51,334 bases of DNA from Saprospiraceae bacterium (lineage in GTDB: Bacteria > Bacteroidota > Bacteroidia > Chitinophagales > Saprospiraceae), in the NCBI GenBank assembly GCA_019634045.1, contig JAHQWA010000259.1:1-51334 (forward strand), given 5' to 3'. Shown piece after piece: positions 36,738 to 45,500 of the stretch. The notes beneath the pieces are model-generated. The model saw nothing but the letters and a program-made list of their open reading frames with translations. It ran no database searches and had not been told where the DNA came from. Made by a program: the position numbers and the translations under genes. Every line of letters starts with the position of its first letter. Position 1 is the stretch's first letter.

Positions 36738-37850
36738 ATGTCACATCTTCAAGAGAAACTAGCAGTTCGCAGGTTCCCTGTACAACTTTTAGGATGGGTT
36801 AGTGCTATGGCATTATTGCTCTCCTTATCCAGTTGCCAATCGAAGTTCAGGTCAGCCACAAAACAAGCCACTTTGTCATCAAGCATTCAGCTCAAATCCG
36901 TTCCCGAGGAACAAAAGGTAGACGTATTGATTGACGGACAGCTTTTCACGGCTTATAGATATCCTGACGAAATCGCCAAACCCATTTTATATCCGATCCT
37001 AACGACAAAGGGCGTACCGCTGACCCGCGGATTCCCCATAGATCCTCAAGCGGGGGAACGTGTGGACCATCCTCATCAAGTGGGGCATTGGCTTAACTAT
37101 GGAAATGTCAATGGACTAGATTTCTGGAATAACAAAGGAAAGGTTCCGGCTGAACGGAGACACAAATATGGTCGAATTGTACATAAAAGCATTGAAAGCC
37201 TTAAGCAAGGTAAGCAGGGAGCCCAATTGCAAGTAGCCACGCAATGGAAAGATCTGAACGGAAATATTCTGCTGGAGGAAAGCACCAGCTTTCATTTTTT
37301 TCTCCGAAATCAGATTCGAGTCATCGAGCGGGTTACTACACTCACCGCGAAGGATACCAGTGTTTCTTTCCGAGACAATAAGGAGGGGATGTTTGGGATC
37401 AGAGTAGCGCGCGCACTCGAATTTCCTTCCGAAAAGCCATTGCTCCTTGCTGGAGAAGCGGGGATACCTAATGCCGCCAAGATCATGGACAACGAGGGAG
37501 TCAATGGCAACTATCTAAGTAGCAGCGGGCAAACCGGACGAGGTGTATGGGGTACTAGAGCCCATTGGATGAAACTACACGGAGTGGTAGCCGGAGAAGA
37601 ATCCTCCTTAGTGATCTTGGACCACCCGGACAATCCTGGCTACCCAACCTACTGGCATGCCCGCGATTATGGCTTGTTTGCAGCTAACCCGCTCGGGCAA
37701 GCCATCTTTTCAAAAGGCAAGGAGTCGCTTAATTTTTCTTTGGAGGCGGGCCAATCGGTTAAGTTCAAGTACCAGATACTGGTGCATTCTGGAAATAATT
37801 TGCCCGCTGAAGAAATCGAGCAACTAGCGGCAGCCTTTGCTAAAAAATAA
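36738..37850 (+). CDS. DUF6807 (PmoA-like) lipoprotein
   Basis: A 370-aa protein with a leader ending ALLLSLSSC; the lipobox cysteine is residue 33. The rest is a beta-rich fold with DVLIDGQLFTAYRYPDEIAK, PILYPILTTKGVPLTRGFPI, DHPHQVGHWLNYGNVNGLDF, and the later GVWGTRAHWMKLHGVVAGEE ... YPTYWHARDYGLFAANPLG. These are the DUF6807 (PmoA-like) signatures; members appear in many Bacteroidota and Planctomycetes clusters with Gfo/Idh/MocA oxidoreductases and sulfatases, and their chemistry is not established as far as I know. The conserved His-Pro-His-Gln and His-Ala-Arg residues would fit an active or sugar-binding site (inference). It is followed by a terminator and the sulfatase. Confidence 0.8.
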   Translation: MSHLQEKLAVRRFPVQLLGWVSAMALLLSLSSCQSKFRSATKQATLSSSIQLKSVPEEQKVDVLIDGQLFTAYRYPDEIAKPILYPILTTKGVPLTRGFPIDPQAGERVDHPHQVGHWLNYGNVNGLDFWNNKGKVPAERRHKYGRIVHKSIESLKQGKQGAQLQVATQWKDLNGNILLEESTSFHFFLRNQIRVIERVTTLTAKDTSVSFRDNKEGMFGIRVARALEFPSEKPLLLAGEAGIPNAAKIMDNEGVNGNYLSSSGQTGRGVWGTRAHWMKLHGVVAGEESSLVILDHPDNPGYPTYWHARDYGLFAANPLGQAIFSKGKESLNFSLEAGQSVKFKYQILVHSGNNLPAEEIEQLAAAFAKK

Positions 37851-37867
37851 AGCGGTCTGACCGTTTT
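37849..37867 (+). terminator. Short hairpin with T-run after the DUF6807 gene
   Basis: AAAGCGGT / ACCGTTTT, an 8-bp stem with one G-T pair and a 3-nt loop, overlapping the stop and ending in a T-run. It would make the sulfatase gene downstream a separate transcription unit or reduce read-through. Confidence 0.45.
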
Positions 37868-37974
37868 TGTGCTTCAAGCTTAGTGTTTCAGCTAGCCGGA
37901 AGTGATTGCAAAGATTGCCAAAGGAGGAAAATAAATTCTATTCTTCAACACAGGACGACGAAAACCAATCATAG

Positions 37975-39837
37975 ATGCATTACAAATACATGATCTGGCT
38001 CTTTTCTGCCTTTTGCTGGCTTAGCTGCCAAAGCCCCGCCGAGGATCTCCCCCCGCCCAATATCCTCTGGATTACTTGCGAAGATATTAGTCCGAATCTT
38101 GGTGCCTATGGAGATTCATTTGCGCATACGCCTAATCTTGATCGCCTAGCCCAGGAAGGGATTTTGTACACAAATGCTATTGCCTCCGCCCCTGTCTGTG
38201 CCGTAGCTCGATCAAGTATCATTACGGGCCTATACGCCTCCAGTCAAGGTACACAATACATGCGTTGTAAGGGCCAACTTCCTGAAATGGTCGAGCTTTA
38301 TCCGAGTTATTTGCGAAAGGCAGGCTACTACTGCACCAACAATAGCAAGACTGACTATAATTTAGCGATTGACAACAAGGCCTGTTGGGATGAATCTTCG
38401 GGAGATGCCCATTGGAGGAATCGCCCGGATACACAGCAGGCATTCTTCTCCATTTTCAACTTTGGAACCTCACATGAAAGCCGCGTCAATGATGCCGAAC
38501 GCTACAAACAGGCAATATCCGAATTAGACCCAGAGCTTTTGAAAGCGCCAGGAGAGATCCCCCTTCCACCGTATTATCCAGACACCGATACCGTCCGGGA
38601 GTTGTGGAGCAGATACTACAACATCATTACGGCTATGGATCAGCAAGTAGGTGAATTGCTAGCAGAACTAGAAGCAGACGGGCTAATGGAAAATACGATC
38701 ATCTTTTTTTACTCGGATCACGGCGCAGGCATTCCTCGCCATAAGCGCTGGTTGTACGATTCGGGCCTCCGTGTCCCGATGATTGTAAAAGCCCCAAAAA
38801 AGTACCAACATCTCTTAGCTGATGCCGCTGGGAGCCAAACCGATGAACTGGTAAGTTTTATCGATCTCCCCCCTACCTTGCTTGCATTAGCCGGTATCCC
38901 AATACCAACTTACATGCAGGGCCGAGCCTTTCTAGGGAAAGATCTGAGCCCTCAAAGAACCTATACGTATGCCGGGCGGGATCGGATGGATGAACGTTAT
39001 GATATGCAACGAGCCGTTAGATCAAAACGGTATAAATACATACGTTACTACGAACCCTACAAACCCTTTTGTCAATACATGAACACCCCTGAAAAAGGCG
39101 GAATCATGCAGTCCATCCGACAAGCAGCTGAGGACAATAGTCTCCCTGAGGCTGGGGCACATATAGTTGCTGCTACTAAACCTCCAGAAGAATTGTTCGA
39201 TCTCCAAACAGATCCTTGGGAATTGAAAAACCTAGCATCAGACCCGAATTATAGCACTCAGCTGGAAGAAATGCGCGAAGCTCATGCCGCTTGGTCCGAT
39301 CGAACAAAAGATACCGGCTTGATCCCCGAAACGATCCTCCGGAAATGGGAGGAGCAATACGAACGATCAATCTACTCCATCATGAGACAAGAGGAAATTC
39401 CAGTTTCCTTGATACGGAATATTGCCATTGGTAATATCGACATGAAGCCTTGGCTAGCTGCTTTGCAAAATGATAATGCGGCAGTTAGATATTGGGCGGC
39501 CATTCGTCTAGGCAATGACTCGAGAACAGCAGCGCACATTGGTGTAGTAGAGGAAAGCACTAAAGATTCCATCCCGTTGGTTAGAATCGCTGTAGCCCGG
39601 GCATTGTGCTTAGCTGGCGCTCAAGAACAAGGGATACCCATACTGAAGCAAGAATTACAGCATCCTGATGAATGGGTAAGGCTAGCAAGTGCCCTAGTAA
39701 TTGATGAGATGGAAGAAGGAGGGAGGCCGGCCATTGCGGACTTGCAATCCGTTATGCAAGATCAGAATAAATATGTCGTACGAGTAGCGAATCATGCCTT
39801 AAATGACCTCTTAGGCACGTCTAATACCGTACGGTAA
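37975..39837 (+). CDS. Sulfatase (alkaline phosphatase fold) with C-terminal HEAT repeats
   Basis: A 620-aa exported hydrolase; the leader ends WLSC (residue 18, possible lipoprotein). The sulfatase domain (~28-470) has PPNILWITCEDISPNLGAYG with the metal acids, the formylglycine motif CAVARSS (Cys75, Arg79), the YSDHGAGIPRHKRWLYDSGL core, and LRVPMIVKAPKKY. The modification motif is Cys-x-Val-x-Arg rather than the usual Cys-x-Pro/Ala-x-Arg. Residues ~485-615 form HEAT-like repeats (AALQNDNAAVRYWAAIRLGN, SIPLVRIAVARALCLAGAQE, PDEWVRLASALVIDEM). It resembles heparan-N-sulfatase-type enzymes and would remove sulfate from a saccharide. The neighbouring exported oxidoreductase starts 42 nt downstream. 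Confidence 0.88.
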   Translation: MHYKYMIWLFSAFCWLSCQSPAEDLPPPNILWITCEDISPNLGAYGDSFAHTPNLDRLAQEGILYTNAIASAPVCAVARSSIITGLYASSQGTQYMRCKGQLPEMVELYPSYLRKAGYYCTNNSKTDYNLAIDNKACWDESSGDAHWRNRPDTQQAFFSIFNFGTSHESRVNDAERYKQAISELDPELLKAPGEIPLPPYYPDTDTVRELWSRYYNIITAMDQQVGELLAELEADGLMENTIIFFYSDHGAGIPRHKRWLYDSGLRVPMIVKAPKKYQHLLADAAGSQTDELVSFIDLPPTLLALAGIPIPTYMQGRAFLGKDLSPQRTYTYAGRDRMDERYDMQRAVRSKRYKYIRYYEPYKPFCQYMNTPEKGGIMQSIRQAAEDNSLPEAGAHIVAATKPPEELFDLQTDPWELKNLASDPNYSTQLEEMREAHAAWSDRTKDTGLIPETILRKWEEQYERSIYSIMRQEEIPVSLIRNIAIGNIDMKPWLAALQNDNAAVRYWAAIRLGNDSRTAAHIGVVEESTKDSIPLVRIAVARALCLAGAQEQGIPILKQELQHPDEWVRLASALVIDEMEEGGRPAIADLQSVMQDQNKYVVRVANHALNDLLGTSNTVR

Positions 39838-39879
39838 TAAGAGTCCTTATAAAAGTTAAATCGAAAAACTGAAGTTTAT

Positions 39880-41181
39880 ATGCAATCATCAATTTCAAGG
39901 CGAAAATTCCTGAAGGCGGCCACTGTGACTGTGGGAGCTTTCACTATTGTTCCCAGACACGTCCTAGGTAGAGGCTATACGGCTCCTAGCGACCGTATCA
40001 CTTTAGGTTTCATTGGGTGTGGCAGACAAAGTAATGGTTTATCGGCCCGTTTCACGAGAGATGCTGAGGCCCAAATCCTAGCGGCTAGTGATGTTTTTAG
40101 CACAAAACTAGCCTGGTTTGAAAAGCGAGTAGCCGACCTATATGCAGAACATCGAGGAAATGCCAACTACAAAGGGCTAAAGACGTATTTGGAGTACGAA
40201 GAGATGTTGGAAAGAGATGATATTGATGCCATAGTGGTAGCTACCCCAGATCACTGGCACGCCATTCCATCCATTCAAGCTATGAAGGCTGGTAAGGATG
40301 TGTTTTGTGAAAAACCTTTATCCCACACCATCCAGGAAGGTCGTGCCATGGTGAAGGCTTCAGAGAAGTATGGCCGAGTGCTCCAGACGGGTAGTATGCA
40401 GCGGTCGAGAAAGAACTTTTTGCATGCCTGTGAATTGGTGCGAAACGGATATATCGGGGAGATCAAGAAAGTCTTAGTGAATGTCGGGGACCCTGCCGTA
40501 GCCTATGATCTAGAGGCAGAACCGATGCCCGAAAACTTTAACTGGGATCGCTGGTGTGGTCCATCCCCCGTTTTAGCCTATCATTCTAAATTAGCTCCTA
40601 GTACTAATAAGATCAAGTATTGGCCCCAATGGCGTAAATACAAAGAGTACGGAGGAGGTATTCTATGTGATTGGGGGGCCCATATGTTTGATATCGCCCA
40701 GTGGGGCTTAGGAATGGATCACACCGGACCAGTAGAATGGATTCCGCCCACTGATCCTAAAGCAGTAAGAGGATTGAGGATGATTTATGAGAACGGCATT
40801 GAGATGGTCCATGAAGATTTTGGTCGAGGCTGGGGCGTGCGGTTTATCGGCAGCGAAGGCACCTTGGATGTAAGCCGTCAATACTTAGATTCCAATCCAG
40901 AAAATATCGTGTCAGCAGAAATTAAGTCGAGCGACACTCGCCTCTATGACAGCCAAGAGAATCACTATCAAGACTGGATCAACGCGATCAAGAAAAGGTC
41001 CAAACCGATCTGTCATGCAGAGGTAGGCCATCGATCGGCATCTATTTGCAACATTGCCAATATCGCCTACTGGCTAAACCGTCCATTGAAGTGGGATCCA
41101 GTCAAAGAAAAATTTAATGATAAGGCAGCGAACAAGTTGCGAAAAAAGAAATACCGGAAAGCTTATAAATTGAAGGCCTAA
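39880..41181 (+). CDS. Tat-exported Gfo/Idh/MocA-family oxidoreductase
   Basis: A 433-aa NAD(P)-type oxidoreductase with a twin-arginine leader (SRRKFLKAATVTVGAFTIVP). The Rossmann motif is LGFIGCGRQSNGLSARF, then VVATPDHWHAIPSIQAMKAG, FCEKPLSHTIQEGRAMVKAS, and the active-site segment YGGGILCDWGAHMFDIAQWG. Exported members carry a tightly bound cofactor, act in the periplasm, and use it in a non-consumptive redox cycle to modify or open glycosides. Lying 42 nt after the sulfatase it is probably cotranscribed, and the pair may process one sulfated sugar. The basic C-tail (NKLRKKKYRKAYKLKA) is common in this subgroup. Confidence 0.88.
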   Translation: MQSSISRRKFLKAATVTVGAFTIVPRHVLGRGYTAPSDRITLGFIGCGRQSNGLSARFTRDAEAQILAASDVFSTKLAWFEKRVADLYAEHRGNANYKGLKTYLEYEEMLERDDIDAIVVATPDHWHAIPSIQAMKAGKDVFCEKPLSHTIQEGRAMVKASEKYGRVLQTGSMQRSRKNFLHACELVRNGYIGEIKKVLVNVGDPAVAYDLEAEPMPENFNWDRWCGPSPVLAYHSKLAPSTNKIKYWPQWRKYKEYGGGILCDWGAHMFDIAQWGLGMDHTGPVEWIPPTDPKAVRGLRMIYENGIEMVHEDFGRGWGVRFIGSEGTLDVSRQYLDSNPENIVSAEIKSSDTRLYDSQENHYQDWINAIKKRSKPICHAEVGHRSASICNIANIAYWLNRPLKWDPVKEKFNDKAANKLRKKKYRKAYKLKA

Positions 41182-41258
41182 ATACCGGCCAAGGTCGAGT
41201 TATCCAGATACTGTATTCCTGCTTGTGCGGCTCTTTATTGTTTAGCCGCTCTAAGTGT

Positions 41259-41292
41259 AAAAGACTCCTGAGTTTTTCAGTGAGTCTTTTTT
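41259..41292 (+). terminator. Rho-independent terminator after the sulfatase/oxidoreductase operon
   Basis: AAAAGACTC / GAGTCTTTT stem of 9 bp topped by CTGA / TCAG, ending in TTTTTT, about 80 nt after the stop codon at 41181. A second hairpin (GCGGCT / AGCCGC) precedes it at 41227-41249. Confidence 0.8.
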
Positions 41293-41523
41293 ATTGCTGC
41301 AGCTATACCCTAGTGGATCTCGGAGAATTTTTGTGTGTTGCCTCCCTTTAGCTATAAATATTGCTTCCGTTGGTTGCTCTTCCCGCTAAAACATTGTTTG
41401 TCTATCTCCCTAGCCCACTAGTCCGTCTAGCCAGTCGAACAGAGCCGCAAAAATTATCGAAGGCGGACAATTAATTATTAATAACAAAACAGAAAGTAGA
41501 GCCAGTAATACTTCAAAAATCTA

Positions 41524-41537
41524 TGCAAACGTTTGCA
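41524..41537 (+). promoter_or_regulatory. LacI-type operator candidate upstream of the second susCD
   Basis: TGCAAACGTTTGCA, a perfect 14-bp palindrome with a central CG. It shares its core with the site upstream of iolB. It lies 71 nt upstream of the TATATTTG promoter element, a position that fits activation or loop-type control rather than simple blocking. Confidence 0.7.
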
Positions 41538-41607
41538 AAAAATCCAGTTTTTTTGAAATCTGTCCTTTCAAATCAATATTTTTTTTTCATTAAAAATTTT
41601 AATTTGC

Positions 41608-41615
41608 TATATTTG
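41608..41615 (+). promoter_or_regulatory. Bacteroidota-type -7 promoter element
   Basis: TATATTTG matches TAnnTTTG exactly, with an AT-rich upstream stretch and a TTTC at about the -33 position in place of TTTG. Transcription would start near 41622, running into the attenuator-like leader. Confidence 0.55.
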
Positions 41616-41625
41616 AACAAAGAAA

Positions 41626-41713
41626 ATTGCATTATCAAAGCAGTATTCAATCATAAATACTGAATTCAAGAAAGTGCAATCGTGGTAAAATCGATGAAAT
41701 CGATTGCTTTTTT
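41626..41713 (+). promoter_or_regulatory. Attenuator-like leader (competing antiterminator and terminator helices)
   Basis: Helix A pairs ATTGCATT (41626-41633) with AGTGCAAT (41673-41680) and encloses a hairpin CAGTATT / AATACTG (41641-41662). Helix B pairs GCAATCG (41676-41682) with CGATTGC (41701-41707) and is followed by TTTTTT (41708-41713). The two helices share bases 41676-41680, so they cannot form together. If helix A is stabilised, the terminator is disrupted. Alternatively the stretch 41622-41713 is a ~90-nt small RNA with its own terminator. No known riboswitch class is recognised. Confidence 0.5.
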
Positions 41714-41847
41714 AGGCGGTTTTTCCTGGAAATTCCACTTTAAAATTCGCAAGTCTATCATTGACCCACGAAAAACGAAAAACGAAAAACTAACAAATCA
41801 AGGCTTTGGAATATTTGAATACAATATTCTTAAGACAAGTCGGTACT

Positions 41848-42216
41848 ATGACTACCAGAAGGGTGCATATCACCTCTTGCAATGACTTAGGACAGGATTT
41901 CTTAGATCTCCTTTCCAGTCTCAGTTCTTTTTTATTCTGCCATATCATCAACTCTTTAGAACAGTTTATTCTTTTAAAAAGTCGTACAGTTACAGTAAGT
42001 GAACATTCGCCCAAAGAATTAAACACACTGCTCATCCATTTATCCAAACAAAGGGCAGAACTACCCAGCCACGAATATTTTCAATTTAAGACTACTTTTA
42101 AATTTCTAACGCAAAAAAATTGTCGGGAGAGTAAACTATTACAGGGCTACTTTAAGACACATGGACTTGTGGACTACTCTATTAAGAGACAGGTAAACTG
42201 TTTGATTCTGAATTAG
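41848..42216 (+). CDS. Small unrecognised ORF in the susC leader region
   Basis: A possible 122-aa protein from ATG 41848 (MTTRRVHITSCNDLGQDFLD); a TTG at 41806 would extend it. The sequence is mostly helical with a hydrophobic patch (FLDLLSSLSSFLFCHIINSL) and a basic C-half (KTTFKFLTQKNCRESKLLQG). It has no signal peptide and matches no family I know. It lies between the attenuator-like leader and the second susC, in the same direction. It could be a chance ORF in a long leader, or a small regulatory protein cotranscribed with susCD. Confidence 0.35.
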   Translation: MTTRRVHITSCNDLGQDFLDLLSSLSSFLFCHIINSLEQFILLKSRTVTVSEHSPKELNTLLIHLSKQRAELPSHEYFQFKTTFKFLTQKNCRESKLLQGYFKTHGLVDYSIKRQVNCLILN

Positions 42217-42245
42217 AATCTAAGCATCAGACATAGAAAAAATCA

Positions 42246-42369
42246 GGTTTCTACATGAATTGACTTCATGCGGACCAGCCGCAGACTTTTACAAAAGTCG
42301 ACCTGGCTGACTTACTGAATACTTAATGTATGCAGTGTCCGCTGGAGGTTGTGCAAGTAGAAAACCAGC
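42246..42369 (+). ncRNA. Foldable leader segment upstream of susC (candidate structured RNA)
   Basis: A closing helix pairs GGTTTCTAC (42246-42254) with GTAGAAAACC (42357-42366, one bulge). Inside are local hairpins CATGAA / TTCATG, GCGG / CCGC and GACTTTT / AAAAGTC (42284-42299). The 3' arm can alternatively pair locally as GCTGG / CCAGC (42341-42369). This is by-eye folding only; it ends ~215 nt before the susC start. Confidence 0.3.
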
Positions 42370-42584
42370 AAGATAAAGAGGGGCCTTCTACTTCCTCTAT
42401 CGAGTAAACATCGAAGCAAGCGAAAAACCAACCAACAGACAAGCAACGCTTTGCCTCGATTTTCTCCAACAAGTAAGTAGAAATCCTATTAAAAGACCTT
42501 CGCGTCAGCGATTGTCCTAGGATTGTATTGTCCCGAATTACAATTAGTTACTTAATCATTTTTTAAAACTTAATGGCCGGTATT

Positions 42585-45500
42585 ATGAAACTTAGATTAC
42601 ACCTTAGCGTGCCACTGGTACTTCTAGTAGTATGCTTTTCCTTATTGAGTATGGACTCGGCACAAGCTGCCACCATACCCAATACAAATGAGGATTTGGA
42701 AACCCTCTCCATGGCTGTTCGTTCCGTGACCGGGACTGTAACAAGTGCCACGGATGGTTCCCCTTTAATCGGTGCCACCGTAGTAATAAAAGGAACGGGA
42801 ACGGGTACGGTGACAGACATTGATGGAAATTTCTCCATTGATGTAGATGGGAACGATGCTGTCTTAGTGATCACCTACACAGGCTTCAAGGCCTTAGAGG
42901 TGCAAGTTGGGACGCAAAGCACCTTGCAAGTGACCTTGTCCGAGGACTCTGCCATCCTTGACGAAGTGGTGGTTGTAGGTTATGGTATTCAAAAGAAGAG
43001 AAATGTAACAGGTGCCATTGCTTCCTTGGATGAAGAGGCGATCAAATCTATCCCTGTTTCTAGTGGTGTACAAGCCATGCAAGGACAAATTGCAGGGGTT
43101 GATATCCAAGGTAGTGGTAGTCGCCCAGGACAAGCGCCTACGATTAGAATTCGTGGTCGACGCTCGATTACGGCTTCGAATGATCCACTTTTCGTGATCG
43201 ATGGTATTCCACAGGTAAGTGGTACTTCCGCTATCAACGACATCAATCCTCAGGATATCGAATCCATGGAGGTATTGAAAGATGCGGCAGCCACAGCGAT
43301 CTACGGTTCCCGAGGAGCGAATGGTGTGGTTATCATCACCACGAAGCGGGGTACTGAAAGCCGCACCACAGTAGCTTACGATGGCTACTATGGAGTAAGT
43401 CAGGTATTACACAAGGTAGACATGATGAATAATCAGGAATACACTGCCTTGGCTAGGGAGGCTTTCCGTGATGGTTGGAATGGTGCTATCCCTACCGATG
43501 TTGAAATTGACTTTGACCCGATTGAATTGGAATCTATTGCTTCTGGTCGATCCACTGACTGGCAAGATCTTATCTTCCAAGATGGATGGCAGACCAATCA
43601 CCAACTGAGTGTTCGTGGTGGAGATGCCAAGACTCAGTTCAATATGTCCTTGGGTTACTTTGATGAGCAAGGTATTATCAGCAACATGGACTTCCGTCGT
43701 TTGACCGGTAGAGTAAACCTAGACCATACAATTAGCAAGCGTGTTCGTGCCGGGATTTCCTTCTTAGCTTCTAGTTCCGTACAAAATTGGGGTTCTAATG
43801 CGACACTTGGGGAAGCATTGGGTAATGTTCCACTTGGGCAGCCTTATCAAGAAGACGGAGTGACGCCTTTATTCCTTCCTACCAATGATGGTATTCGTAC
43901 TAATCCACTGAACGAGATAGTAGAAGGAGCTTACATAGATGAGCGTAAGGTGACCAGAATTTTTGCACCAATATATCTAGAGGTAGACATCCTTGAAGGA
44001 TTGACTTACAAGGCCAACTTTGGTCCTGATATCAGATTCAATCGTCGTGGTGAATTTAGAAGTAGCTTGACTAATGACAACCGTGGAGGTCCTGCGGATG
44101 CAGAAATAGAAAATGAAGAAACGATTGGTTATACTGTAGAGAACATTGTAAACTACAACAAAACCTTCGGATCTCGTCATGGTTTGAATTTGACCTTCCT
44201 ACAGTCAGTACAGGCTTCTCGCTTTGAAGAACACTACACAGCAGTGGCGAATTTGCCGTACGAGTCGCAGTCTTTCTACAATATCGGAACTGCCCAGGTT
44301 AAAGGTAATCTAAGCAGTAGATTATCTGAATGGCAGCTGGTTTCCTTCATGGGACGTGTGAACTACGAATTAGATGGAAAATATCTATTCCAAGCATCTC
44401 TCCGTGCTGACGGATCTTCTCGTCTGGCAGAAGGCAACAAATGGCAATCCTTCCCAGGTATCTCTGTTGGATGGCGTCTGGTTGAAGAAGGCTTCATGGA
44501 AAATGTAGGTTGGATCAATGATCTGAAACTACGAGCCTCTTATGGTGAAGTGGGTAACACATCTGTAAGCCCATATCAAACAGCTGGCCGTTTGGCTCAA
44601 ACCGTATACGCTTGGGATGAAACCCCTGCCTTTGGTTTTGGCTTGAATGAGATTCCAAACCCTGACTTAGGTTGGGAGGTTTCTAAAACCATTGATGTAG
44701 GATTGGACTTTGATCTACTTAATGGTCGTATCGCTGGTTCGATCGACTACTACCGAACAGAGACCGAAGACATTCTTTTGAATCGTGCCCTTCCGCAGAC
44801 TTCTGGATACAACAATGTATTACAAAATATCGGTTCTACGGCTTCTCGTGGAATTGAGTTAGGCTTGAATGCTGGTATTATCAATAATCCTAATGGCCTG
44901 AAGTGGGATGTTAGCTTTAACATTGCTGGCTACAAAGAAGAGATTACTGAACTAGCTTTGAAAGATGAAAATGGCAATCCAATAGATGACGTAGGTAATC
45001 AATGGTTCATTGGACAGCCGATCAATGTATTCTACGACTACAACAAGATCGGAATTTACCAATCTAACGAAGTAGACTTGGCAAATTCTGCCGAAAACAA
45101 GGTACCTGGAGAAATCAAATTAGAAGACCTAGATGGAGACGGTATCATCACTGCTGCTGATCGTAAGATCATTGGTACGGACGTACCTGATTACTACGGA
45201 GGTATCACCAACCGTTTCGAATACAAGGGTATCGATTTGAGCTTCTTCTTCTTCTTCCGCCAGGGACAAACCATCTATAGTAACTTCCACGTAGGTAACA
45301 ACTCTTTATTTGCACGTTACAATAACTTGGATGTTGACTACTGGACAATCAACAACCCTACGAATGCTTTCCCACGTCCAAATCAAAACCAGGAAAGACC
45401 TCGTAACAATACGACTATGGGTTATTTTGATGGTAGTTATGTCAAGTTGAGGAATGTGACTTTGGGCTACAACCTACCAAGCTCAGTGGCAGAAAAGATT

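Larger units (their letters stand above)
41182..42584 (+). other. Long regulatory region upstream of the second susCD pair
   Basis: About 1.4 kb separating the oxidoreductase gene from the second susC. It contains, in order: a hairpin (41227-41249) and an intrinsic terminator (41259-41292), a LacI-type 14-bp palindrome (41524-41537), a TAnnTTTG promoter element (41608-41615), a leader with competing helices and a T-run (41626-41713), a 7-bp tandem repeat (ACGAAAA three times, 41768-41788), a small ORF (41848-42216) and a foldable segment (42246-42369). The length and density of signals are unusual for a susC upstream region. Confidence 0.7.

Noticed and set aside
41768..41788. Three tandem copies of ACGAAAA
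   Set aside because: Too short and too low in complexity for a CRISPR or functional repeat; probably slippage in an AT-rich leader.
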